Shown here: piece after piece, positions 1-8,037 of the stretch
Numbering within the stretch: position 1 is the stretch's first letter
Layout: every line of letters begins with the position of its first letter
Made by a program: the position numbers and the translations under genes
Notes under the pieces: generated by a model
Database searches by the model: none
What the model was told of the DNA's origin: nothing
The model's input: only the letters and a program-made list of their open reading frames with translations
NCBI GenBank assembly: GCA_902587145.1
Contig: CACIKD010000001.1
Location: 58,805-122,804 of the forward strand
Reading direction: 5' to 3'
DNA: 64,000 nucleotides
From: an uncultured Pelagibacteraceae bacterium
GTDB taxonomy: Bacteria > Pseudomonadota > Alphaproteobacteria > Pelagibacterales > Pelagibacteraceae

Positions 1-245
1 AAAGTACCTCTATTAGTAGTTTCCCAATAACCACCTTTTAAAATGATTGTTATATAGGACCAGTAATGGTCGTGTAAATCTCCTCTATCTTCCTTGAGTA
101 TTTTATGTACCAAAATATTGAACGGAAACCATTTAGGCCTTTTTCTAAATAAAACATAATACCTAATCATAAATGGTTCTGCTTTATCGTAATCTGGCCA
201 ACTTGGCCCTCTATCTAAAATCACTCTTTTCCTGCTCTTAAACAT
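1..245 (-). CDS. Partial cupin-like protein (3' end off window)
   Basis: Reverse-strand open frame from ATG at 245 reads MFKSRKRVILDRGPSWPDYDKAEPFMIRYYVLFRKRPKWFPFNILVHKILKEDRGDLHDHYWSYITIILKGGYWETTNRGTF; HDH..GGYWE cupin-like motif; truncated by the window edge. Confidence 0.6.
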   Translation of the reverse strand, partial: MFKSRKRVILDRGPSWPDYDKAEPFMIRYYVLFRKRPKWFPFNILVHKILKEDRGDLHDHYWSYITIILKGGYWETTNRGT

Positions 246-248
246 GAT

Positions 249-413
249 TTAATCAATTAATAAGGCTATAATTAATAAAATTCCCACTACTAGAATAGCT
301 ATTCCTGTTGTTAAAGTTAAATTTCTACTTTTGTTTTTTAGTTTTTCCCAACGATACATTAAAAAAAATGCTACGATCGGTACTGATAGTCCTAAAATTA
401 TATATTTAAGCAT
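249..413 (-). CDS. Small membrane protein (54 aa), unknown function
   Basis: Reverse ORF MLKYIILGLSVPIVAFFLMYRWEKLKNKSRNLTLTTGIAILVVGILLIIALLID; two predicted TM segments; not in ORF track because it is short. Confidence 0.5.
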   Translation of the reverse strand: MLKYIILGLSVPIVAFFLMYRWEKLKNKSRNLTLTTGIAILVVGILLIIALLID

Positions 414-459
414 TAAATCATTTTAACTTATTTGCTTGACTTCTAAAATGAGTTATTAT

Positions 460-494
460 ATTACTAATGATAATTAATTGTTATCGATAGTAAT
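460..494. repeat. Imperfect inverted repeat, 14-bp arms, 7-bp spacer, upstream of tyrosine recombinase
   Basis: ATTACTAATGATAA-TTAATTG-TTATCGATAGTAAT; arms match 12/14; ends 3 bp before ATG at 498. Confidence 0.8.
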
Positions 495-497
495 GAT

Positions 498-1451
498 ATG
501 AATGAACTTACAACTGACATAAAAGCTTTACAAGACGAAACATTAAATAATCTTAAAACCTCTAAAGCCAGTAATACTTTGAGGGCTTATAGATCTGATT
601 TTAGAGATTTTGCAGGTTTCTGCGCTAAACACGGCTTCAAATCAATGCCTTCGGATCCTAAAATCGTATCTTTATACCTAACTCATCTATCAAAAAAATC
701 TAAAATTAGTACTTTAAGGCGTAGATTGGTGTCGATAGGCGTTGTTCATAAATTAAAAGGTCATTATCTAGATACCAAACATCCAGTAATCATTGAGAAT
801 TTAATGGGTATAAAAAGATTAAAAGGGAGCAAACAGATAGGTAAAAAACCAATATTAATCAATCACTTAAAACAAATAATTAATGTAATTAATGAACAAG
901 ATATTGAGGAAATTGTAAAACTAAGAAATAAAGCATTGATACTAATTGGATTTGGAGGTGGTTTTAGACGTACAGAGTTAATATCTATTGACTATGAAGA
1001 TCTTGAATTCGTTGATGAGGGTGTAAAAATAATACTTAAAAGGTCTAAAACAGATCAATTCGGAGAAGGTATGATTAAAGGCCTTCCCTACTTTTCAAAA
1101 GAAACTTATTGTCCAGTAACAAATCTCAAAAATTGGCTAAAAATTTCAAAAATTAAAAATGGGCCTATTTTTAGAAGATTTGCTAAAGGTTCTGCATTAA
1201 CAAAAAATCGGCTAACAGATCAGTCAGTGGTTCTTATAATAAAAGATTGTTTGAAAGTAGCTGGTATTGCAAATGACAATTTCTCAGGACATAGTTTAAG
1301 ATCTGGTTTTGCCACTGTAGCTGCAGAAGCTGGAGCAGATGAGAGAAGCATAATGGCTATGACAGGACATAAAACATCACAAATGGTCAGAAGATATATT
1401 AGAGAAGCTAATATATTCAAAAACAATGCATTAAATAAAGTAAAGATATGA
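498..1451 (+). CDS. Tyrosine recombinase / phage-type integrase
   Basis: GFRRTEL (Arg I), HSLRSGF (HxxR), TGHKTSQMVRRYI (H...Y) catalytic motifs; N-terminal SAM-like domain. Confidence 0.93.
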   Translation: MNELTTDIKALQDETLNNLKTSKASNTLRAYRSDFRDFAGFCAKHGFKSMPSDPKIVSLYLTHLSKKSKISTLRRRLVSIGVVHKLKGHYLDTKHPVIIENLMGIKRLKGSKQIGKKPILINHLKQIINVINEQDIEEIVKLRNKALILIGFGGGFRRTELISIDYEDLEFVDEGVKIILKRSKTDQFGEGMIKGLPYFSKETYCPVTNLKNWLKISKIKNGPIFRRFAKGSALTKNRLTDQSVVLIIKDCLKVAGIANDNFSGHSLRSGFATVAAEAGADERSIMAMTGHKTSQMVRRYIREANIFKNNALNKVKI

Positions 1452-2221
1452 TTAAAGATTTGGAGTTCTTGTTTAAAAAAGTATTTTTTTCTGAGAGTTA
1501 TTTATTAAAGAAGAGATTAAAAAGAGCTATTAATAAAGGTTATGAAAAAGAACTTTTGATTATAGATAAATTTGCAGATAAATCTAAAGATGCTTTAGAT
1601 GTTGGTGTTTACAGAGGGGTATATTCATATAAATTATCTCAGAATTTTAAAAATATACATTCATTTGAGCCTAATCCCCTTCTCTTTCCCTATTTAGAAA
1701 AAAATTTAATTAAATTAATTTCAAATGTAAAATTATATAATCTAGCGTTATCAAATGTAAACGGTGTAACAGAACTCAAGCTGCCTTTAAGAACAAAATC
1801 AATTTTTAAGGACAACATAGAAGAATTATTCCAATTAGGAGCAGCAACTATGCACCCAAATAATAAGATTGATAATTACAAAAAAGTACCAATTATAACG
1901 AAAAGATTAGATGATATAGAAATAGGAAATAAAATCGGACTTATAAAAATTGATGTTGAGGGACATGAAAAAAATGTACTAAAAGGAGGAATAGAAACTG
2001 TAAAAAATAATAAGCCTGTCCTACTTGTAGAAATTGAGGAAAGGCATACGAAAAATCCAATAACAGAAACTATAAATTTTATAAAATCAATTGGTTATAA
2101 AGGATTTATATCAAAAGAGAATGATTTAATTGAGATAGACAAAGTTATAGACTTAAAGAAAGAAAACAATTTTTTTTTTCTACCATTAGATCACAAGCTA
2201 ATCCAATCCTCAGGCCAGTAA
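1448..2221 (+). CDS. FkbM family methyltransferase
   Basis: DVGVYRGVYSYKLSQNFKNIHSFEPNP and GLIKIDVEGHEKNVLKGG motifs; start overlaps integrase stop (ATGA). Confidence 0.88.
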   Translation: MIKDLEFLFKKVFFSESYLLKKRLKRAINKGYEKELLIIDKFADKSKDALDVGVYRGVYSYKLSQNFKNIHSFEPNPLLFPYLEKNLIKLISNVKLYNLALSNVNGVTELKLPLRTKSIFKDNIEELFQLGAATMHPNNKIDNYKKVPIITKRLDDIEIGNKIGLIKIDVEGHEKNVLKGGIETVKNNKPVLLVEIEERHTKNPITETINFIKSIGYKGFISKENDLIEIDKVIDLKKENNFFFLPLDHKLIQSSGQ

Positions 2222-3126
2222 TCCTTATTTTTAATATTAAGAAACTTAAAAAAATTTAATTTGGGTCTAACAACAATTTTATCATTATTTTTTGCTAACC
2301 AAGTTCCCCACCAATTAAAAGCCGAAGGAATAACGGCATAATGTTTACATTTTGTCATTAAGTATAGATCTAAATGCATTTTTTCTACTTCGTCTAATAT
2401 ATTTGAATTATCTACAAATTTAACGTCATAATTTTTAAAGATATCATTAAGATTTTCAAAATTATTACTCCATAAATAAAATGATGGGGATTTAAGCTTC
2501 TTTTTAAAATATTCTATTGCATTAAATACAAATGAAACTTGTTCATCTAAAAAGCTTTTTGATTTATTGCGATCTAAATTTGTAATACTATTAAACTTTT
2601 CAGTAAATCTGTTTTGTCTAAGACAAAGAGAAACTGAATCATTTTTAACAATGTCATCAAAGTATTTATTTTTTTGAAATTTAAGCTTTTTTTTAGGAGT
2701 GAATATATTTAACAAATCTTTTTTATATTTCGAAAAATACTTTTCCGACTCAAAATACCCTTCCATATATAAAGTATCTTTATACGACTGATTTGTATTA
2801 ATCACATTAAATTCAGTTTCTTTATTTTGTTGATATTTTTCTAATATAAAGGATTTTTTTTTGATAAAAGGATCAATCTTTTTAATAATTTTTCTCCTTA
2901 AATAACCACTTATATTCGTGAAATTGTCCTCAGAGGAAGTAATGTCATCTGGTATTTCAAAACCATCTAAAGCATAAGTATAAATATTTTTTCTTGATTT
3001 ATAAGAGGATAAATTATCAAAATAAAATTTTCTTTTTAATAATTTAGATGCAGCATAACCCGCAGCGAACATGAACATTTGATTACCTAAATTGTTTGAT
3101 AACCTAATTATTAATTTTTCTTCCAT
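2191..3126 (-). CDS. Glycosyltransferase family 11-like (alpha-1,2-fucosyltransferase type)
   Basis: N-terminal LSNNLGNQMFMFAAGYAASK and C-terminal SAFNWWGTWLAKNNDKIVVRPK are GT11 hallmarks. Confidence 0.85.
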   Translation of the reverse strand: MEEKLIIRLSNNLGNQMFMFAAGYAASKLLKRKFYFDNLSSYKSRKNIYTYALDGFEIPDDITSSEDNFTNISGYLRRKIIKKIDPFIKKKSFILEKYQQNKETEFNVINTNQSYKDTLYMEGYFESEKYFSKYKKDLLNIFTPKKKLKFQKNKYFDDIVKNDSVSLCLRQNRFTEKFNSITNLDRNKSKSFLDEQVSFVFNAIEYFKKKLKSPSFYLWSNNFENLNDIFKNYDVKFVDNSNILDEVEKMHLDLYLMTKCKHYAVIPSAFNWWGTWLAKNNDKIVVRPKLNFFKFLNIKNKDYWPEDWISL

Positions 3127-4117
3127 TGACCAATAAATTTTCTATTCTTTTAATAGTGACATTAAAATTTTTTTTTGGGATCATAAACTCATAACTTTTT
3201 AACTTAGGAACAAATTCATGAAATGCATTTTTATATTTATAAAAATCTTCAATAGAATTAATTTCACAGTTAAATAAATCAATAACTTTTGTTTTTTGAA
3301 TTGCTGCCATTGAAGTAATTGAACCGTGAAAAGAAATAACGATCTTCGCGTTTCCAATTAATTTAAACAAATGTTCTGCTTTAATATTGGGATAATAATC
3401 CACAAATTGATCATTCTTAATTTTATATTTTTCTAATAATAAATTATTTGTCTGATTATCATTTAGATCATTTGTTAGCACGATCCTTTTATCTAATTTT
3501 TTTAATTTATCTATAAGTATGTATAAATCTGATAATCCTAAATTTAATTTGCTAAATTTAAATTTATTATAATGAACTAGTATGTAGTTCTTTTTATTTA
3601 GCTCAGATTTCAATTCTTCTTCAACAATTTCAAATAAACTTTTTGTACTTTCGTTGTTTGTTAAACTCATATTTAGTTCGTTTATTGATTTTCTAATTTT
3701 TTTTGATCCCCTGTCATTAATTGCTATCTTATCCATCAATTTTCTTAAAAATAACGCAGGTCTTTTATAATTAATATTATCTACGCAGATACCAAAAAAC
3801 TTTATTCTTTTTAAATAAAAAATAAGTGGTAAGTAAAATAAATAATTGCTCGGTTTAAAGATATAAACTTCTTTTATATCGTTTCTTAAAAAAAATAAAA
3901 ATAAATTAAACTTATCTATAATATTAATTTTTTCTGTTATAACTTTAAAATTAACATTATTTGATTTAAATAAAAACTTCATTTCTGAATTGTAATGAGA
4001 TAAAAAAATTAATATTTTTTTGTTTAAATTATTTTTGATTATATTTTGTATTGCATTGTAAGCATGGAGCAAATCGCCAATTTTGTCATTTTTAAAAATA
4101 ATAATATCTTCATTCAT
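3104..4117 (-). CDS. Glycosyltransferase family 9-like (heptosyltransferase-related)
   Basis: MNEDIIIFKNDKIGDLLHAYNAIQNI start; KIVISFHGSITSMAAIQKTKVIDLF GT9-like C-terminus. ORF track starts at 4153, but MNED at 4117 fits the family better. Confidence 0.7.
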   Translation of the reverse strand: MNEDIIIFKNDKIGDLLHAYNAIQNIIKNNLNKKILIFLSHYNSEMKFLFKSNNVNFKVITEKINIIDKFNLFLFFLRNDIKEVYIFKPSNYLFYLPLIFYLKRIKFFGICVDNINYKRPALFLRKLMDKIAINDRGSKKIRKSINELNMSLTNNESTKSLFEIVEEELKSELNKKNYILVHYNKFKFSKLNLGLSDLYILIDKLKKLDKRIVLTNDLNDNQTNNLLLEKYKIKNDQFVDYYPNIKAEHLFKLIGNAKIVISFHGSITSMAAIQKTKVIDLFNCEINSIEDFYKYKNAFHEFVPKLKSYEFMIPKKNFNVTIKRIENLLVNGRKINN

Positions 4118-6239
4118 TATGCCACATGTGTTTTGTTTTGCTTTTAATGTCAAAAGTTTTATTTAAAATAAAATCAGCTACTAATGTTGAATTAAAATAC
4201 TTTAAATACTTATTTCTTCCTTTTTTACCAATCTTTCTTCTTAACTTTTCATCTTGAGATATTTTAGAAATCTTTTCAGACAAATCATTTAAATTTTTGT
4301 AAAAAACCATTTCATCTTTTTCAAAAAAGTCTTGATAACCAGTTTTTTCGTCTATTAATGTTACTAATCCATTACCAATTATTTGAGTAATTCTATCGCT
4401 GCTATAATATTTTATAGGCTCTCCCCTACTCAAATTTAAGCCCATTTTTGAATTCGATATAGTCTTAAAATAATGATCGGCCCAAATTGGTTGCACTTTA
4501 TCTATACCATAAACATCAAATTTTACATTTTTGGTTTTATCAATTAATTTTTTAACAAACGAAGCCCTATCATCAGACTTGCCAGTCTTTAGTATGCCTC
4601 TATGCACTCCATGACTAAGTGCGAAAAAAACATCCATGTTACAATTTTTATTATAATTTTTTAAAGTTTCAAAAGAACTATCAGAAGGATTTGGAATAAA
4701 ATAATTTCTAGTTTTTTTTGACAAAAAATTTAAAACATCAGGGCTAGTAGTTAAAAAATTAGCTTCCATAAAATCCGATTTATCTAAAATACGACTTTTA
4801 TTCCTGTGGAAATCTGGTCCATTTTTATTTAATGGATCAAGAAACCATTGAGACATTTTAAGATTAGGATAATCATCTTTAAGCTCTCCTAAAGTTTCAG
4901 GAGAAACTAAATCTGCGTGACCAAATATAATTGCATCTGGTTTAAAATTATAACAAGTTTTTTTCAGTTTATTGTTTAGATTTTTAGCCCCAGATAAATC
5001 CTTATAGCTTTTGTAATATTTTTGAATATCTCTATCACTGAATTCTAGTATACTATGTCCAAGTCTTATTAGACCATTATTTATTCTTCTGCCTGTATTA
5101 AAAAATAATCTACCATCATGTCTCTCATTAAAATTAGTCACATGAAGTATTCTTAGAGAAATATTTTTCTTAACATTAAATAATTTTAAATATTTAAATT
5201 TTTCATCACGATAATTATCAATCAATGAAGATACAAATTTATGAGTTAAATAAAAATTGACAATAGATTTTTTTTGTAATTCATACCTTGCTAATTTGTT
5301 TTTAATTAAATAATCAATATTTTTATATAAAGAAGCTACATTAAGTTCTTTTAAAATTAATCCATTTGTAATTGTTTCAGGCAAACCACCTCTATTGCTA
5401 ATAATTACAGCGCAACCAGCTGAAGAGGCCTCTAGACTGGTCCTTCCAAATGGTTCTTCCCATCTTGAACAAACAACTGCGATACTCGTTCTTTTATATA
5501 TGTCGATGACTTTTTTGTGTGAAATAAATCCATAGTTCTTTAAATTCTTATGATTGAACTCTATTTTATCTCTTTGTTCATCACCAGCAACATTAACTTT
5601 CCAATTTGGATATTTTTTTAATATTTTTAAAACTGCCTTGCCAAAAATATCATATCCTTTAGATTTATTTAATTTTCCAACAAATGTTATTTCTTTTTTT
5701 TTATTTTTTGGATTAACATTGATTTTTTTAGCTGATTGAAAAACTACCAATAATTTCTCACTATTGATAAACTTATTTTGCATACCCTCTAAAAATCTCT
5801 TTTTAGACCAATTACTATTAAAAATTATTTTATAACAAATTTTTAACAAATATTTTCTTTCTTTTACTGTTTTTGAACCCGACATAGTTAGTGGATCGTT
5901 ATGAAAATACAAAACAAGATTTCTCTTTCTTAAGGAATTTACAATTACAGACAAATAATTAGGCCTATTATGAACTTCAATTAGATCTGAGGGATTTTCT
6001 TTTTCATTCAATATAAATTTTTCTACATATTGTTTGCTTTTACTTTTAAACCTAAAATTTGATAGTGATATATTGTGATATTTTATTGGGAATTTTTTTT
6101 TCAAACTAGTATTGCCATAAACAACTATATCTTTTTTATACTTACTTAAAGCAGCTGTATCTTTAACAAATAGTGAAACAGCGCCAGGGTAACTTGGTGA
6201 AAAATTTTCTTTGTAAGGTAGTAAAATTGAGATTTTCAT
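4110..6239 (-). CDS. Two-domain glycosyltransferase (N-terminal GT4/group 1 plus C-terminal glyco_trans_1_2-like domain)
   Basis: First half: VGKLNKSKGYDIFGKAV...SRWEEPFGRTSLEASSAGCAVI; second half: ILHVTNFNERHDG...NLSRGEPIKYYSSDRITQIIGNGLVTLIDEKTGYQDFF. Confidence 0.85.
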   Translation of the reverse strand: MKISILLPYKENFSPSYPGAVSLFVKDTAALSKYKKDIVVYGNTSLKKKFPIKYHNISLSNFRFKSKSKQYVEKFILNEKENPSDLIEVHNRPNYLSVIVNSLRKRNLVLYFHNDPLTMSGSKTVKERKYLLKICYKIIFNSNWSKKRFLEGMQNKFINSEKLLVVFQSAKKINVNPKNKKKEITFVGKLNKSKGYDIFGKAVLKILKKYPNWKVNVAGDEQRDKIEFNHKNLKNYGFISHKKVIDIYKRTSIAVVCSRWEEPFGRTSLEASSAGCAVIISNRGGLPETITNGLILKELNVASLYKNIDYLIKNKLARYELQKKSIVNFYLTHKFVSSLIDNYRDEKFKYLKLFNVKKNISLRILHVTNFNERHDGRLFFNTGRRINNGLIRLGHSILEFSDRDIQKYYKSYKDLSGAKNLNNKLKKTCYNFKPDAIIFGHADLVSPETLGELKDDYPNLKMSQWFLDPLNKNGPDFHRNKSRILDKSDFMEANFLTTSPDVLNFLSKKTRNYFIPNPSDSSFETLKNYNKNCNMDVFFALSHGVHRGILKTGKSDDRASFVKKLIDKTKNVKFDVYGIDKVQPIWADHYFKTISNSKMGLNLSRGEPIKYYSSDRITQIIGNGLVTLIDEKTGYQDFFEKDEMVFYKNLNDLSEKISKISQDEKLRRKIGKKGRNKYLKYFNSTLVADFILNKTFDIKSKTKHMWHNE

Positions 6240-6484
6240 TTAACTTTTTTTTTTAATATATTTCTTATCAATCTATTCTTCTTTATATAATATTCTCTCG
6301 AAATTGCTTTACTTTTTGTCTCATGTTTCTCTTTATATATTAACTTCCATTTACGACCTCTGGTAAACTTAGCTCCTTTTCCAGTATTATGAAGCTTGAT
6401 TCTATTTTGTAAATCTTTAGTGTAACCAACATAAGTAACACTTTTTTTATTTTTTGATTTGAGCATATAAACATAATAGCTCAT
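6236..6484 (-). CDS. GIY-YIG nuclease superfamily protein (UPF0213/YhbQ-like)
   Basis: YYVYMLKSKNKKSVTYVGYTKDLQNRIKLHNTGKGAKFTRGRKWKLIY. Confidence 0.9.
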   Translation of the reverse strand: MSYYVYMLKSKNKKSVTYVGYTKDLQNRIKLHNTGKGAKFTRGRKWKLIYKEKHETKSKAISREYYIKKNRLIRNILKKKVK

Positions 6485-6489
6485 ATTTT

Positions 6490-7944
6490 TTATTTAATAC
6501 CAAGATGAGTATATTTAATATTTAAGTAATCTTTTATGGCCATGGATCCACCTTCCCTGCCATATCCTGTCTGTTTTATGCCCCCAAAGGGAGCCTCTGC
6601 GACTGCAACAACGGGAGTATTGACAGCAACACAACCTGTCTCCATGAGTTCTGAAGCTTTATGTGCTTTTTCTAAATTATTTGTATAAATATAACTACAT
6701 AATCCTAAATCATTGTTATTTGCTCTTTTAATAACTTCATCAAAATCTTTGAATGAAAGAATGGGAACTAGTGGACCAAATGGCTCTTCTTTCATGATAG
6801 TGTAATTATCTTTCACGTTATCAAATATAGTTGGTTCATAGAAGAATCCTTTATTAAATCCTTGTGGTCTCCTACCTCCTAATAATACATTAGCACCTTC
6901 TTTTTTTGTTTTTTCCACTAATTTTTCAATTCCATCTAATCGTTGTTTAGTAGTCATGGGACCTAATGAAACATTTTTGTCCATACCATTGCCAACTTTT
7001 AGTTTTTTTGTTTTTTCAATCATTAAATCCGTAAAGTCTTTTTTTTTATTTTCATGAATATAAAACCTGCTCGGAGAAATACAAACTTGGCCGTTATTTC
7101 TAAATTTAGCTGAAACTGCCATGTCGGTAACTGTATTTAAATCTACATCCTCAAATACTATAAACGGTGAGTGCCCGCTAAGTTCCATTGTAACTCTTTG
7201 AACTTTATCAGCTGCTTGTTTTAATATTAATTTACCAACTCTTGTTGAGCCTGTAATAGATATTTTTTTAATAATGTCTGACTTTATTAATTCAGAAGAA
7301 ATTTCTGCTGGATCGCCAGATAATAAATTTACTACACCTGGAGGAACACCAGCTTCATTACAAATATCAACAAGTTCCATGACACTACCTGGCGTGATTA
7401 CATCTGGTTTGACAATTACAGAACATCCAGCAGCTAAGGCAGTAGAAATTTTTCTAGAAGCTAAAACAATTGGAAAATTCCATGGAACTAAAGCAGCTAC
7501 TACTCCAACTGGTTGATAATATACATGTATACGAGTATTTGAAAATCTACTTTGATTAATTTCACCAAAAATTCTTTTTGTTTCTTCAGAATTCCATTCA
7601 AAAATATCAGCAGCTCCACCAACTTCACCAGGTGATTCTGAAATTGGTTTTCCAACTTCCAGGGTTAACCATTTAGATAAAATATCTTTTTTTTTTCTAA
7701 TTAAATCTGAGATTTTTCTTATAATTTTTGATCTCTCCCATGGAGAAGTATTTTTCCATATCTCTAATCCTTTTTCAGCAGATTTAAGAGCCAATTGTAT
7801 ATCTTTGTTATTTGCTTTTGATGCTTTTCCTAAGACTTCTTCTGTGGCAGGATTTATTACTTCGTAAGTTTCATTGCCAGATGAACTTTGCCATTTACCA
7901 TTTATAAACTGTCCAAATTTCTCATACATAGTTTTAAATACCAA
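6490..7944 (-). CDS. NAD(P)-dependent aldehyde dehydrogenase
   Basis: ALDH signatures: VPWNFPIVLASRKISTALAAGCSVIVKP, MELSGHSPFIVF, NNGQVCISPSRF. Confidence 0.93.
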   Translation of the reverse strand: MVFKTMYEKFGQFINGKWQSSSGNETYEVINPATEEVLGKASKANNKDIQLALKSAEKGLEIWKNTSPWERSKIIRKISDLIRKKKDILSKWLTLEVGKPISESPGEVGGAADIFEWNSEETKRIFGEINQSRFSNTRIHVYYQPVGVVAALVPWNFPIVLASRKISTALAAGCSVIVKPDVITPGSVMELVDICNEAGVPPGVVNLLSGDPAEISSELIKSDIIKKISITGSTRVGKLILKQAADKVQRVTMELSGHSPFIVFEDVDLNTVTDMAVSAKFRNNGQVCISPSRFYIHENKKKDFTDLMIEKTKKLKVGNGMDKNVSLGPMTTKQRLDGIEKLVEKTKKEGANVLLGGRRPQGFNKGFFYEPTIFDNVKDNYTIMKEEPFGPLVPILSFKDFDEVIKRANNNDLGLCSYIYTNNLEKAHKASELMETGCVAVNTPVVAVAEAPFGGIKQTGYGREGGSMAIKDYLNIKYTHLGIK

Positions 7945-7962
7945 AGAATAGTTTTTAAATTA

Positions 7963-8037
7963 TGGCGGTCCCAAGGGGAATCGAACCCCTCTTTCATGGA
8001 TGAAAACCATGTGTCCTAACCGATAGACGATGGGACC
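7963..8037 (-). tRNA. tRNA-Glu (anticodon UUC), CCA encoded
   Basis: GGTCCCATCGTCTATCGGTTAGGACACATGGTTTTCATCCATGAAAGAGGGGTTCGATTCCCCTTGGGACCGCCA folds as a 75-nt cloverleaf. Confidence 0.97.

Noticed and set aside
1220-1426. Minus-strand ORF inside the recombinase
   Set aside because: Fully nested opposite the catalytic domain; no motif.
7963-8037. tRNA-Glu as attachment site of the 1-6.5 kb island
   Set aside because: No duplicated tRNA 3' end was seen near the recombinase, and the aldehyde dehydrogenase lies between; the left border is outside the window.
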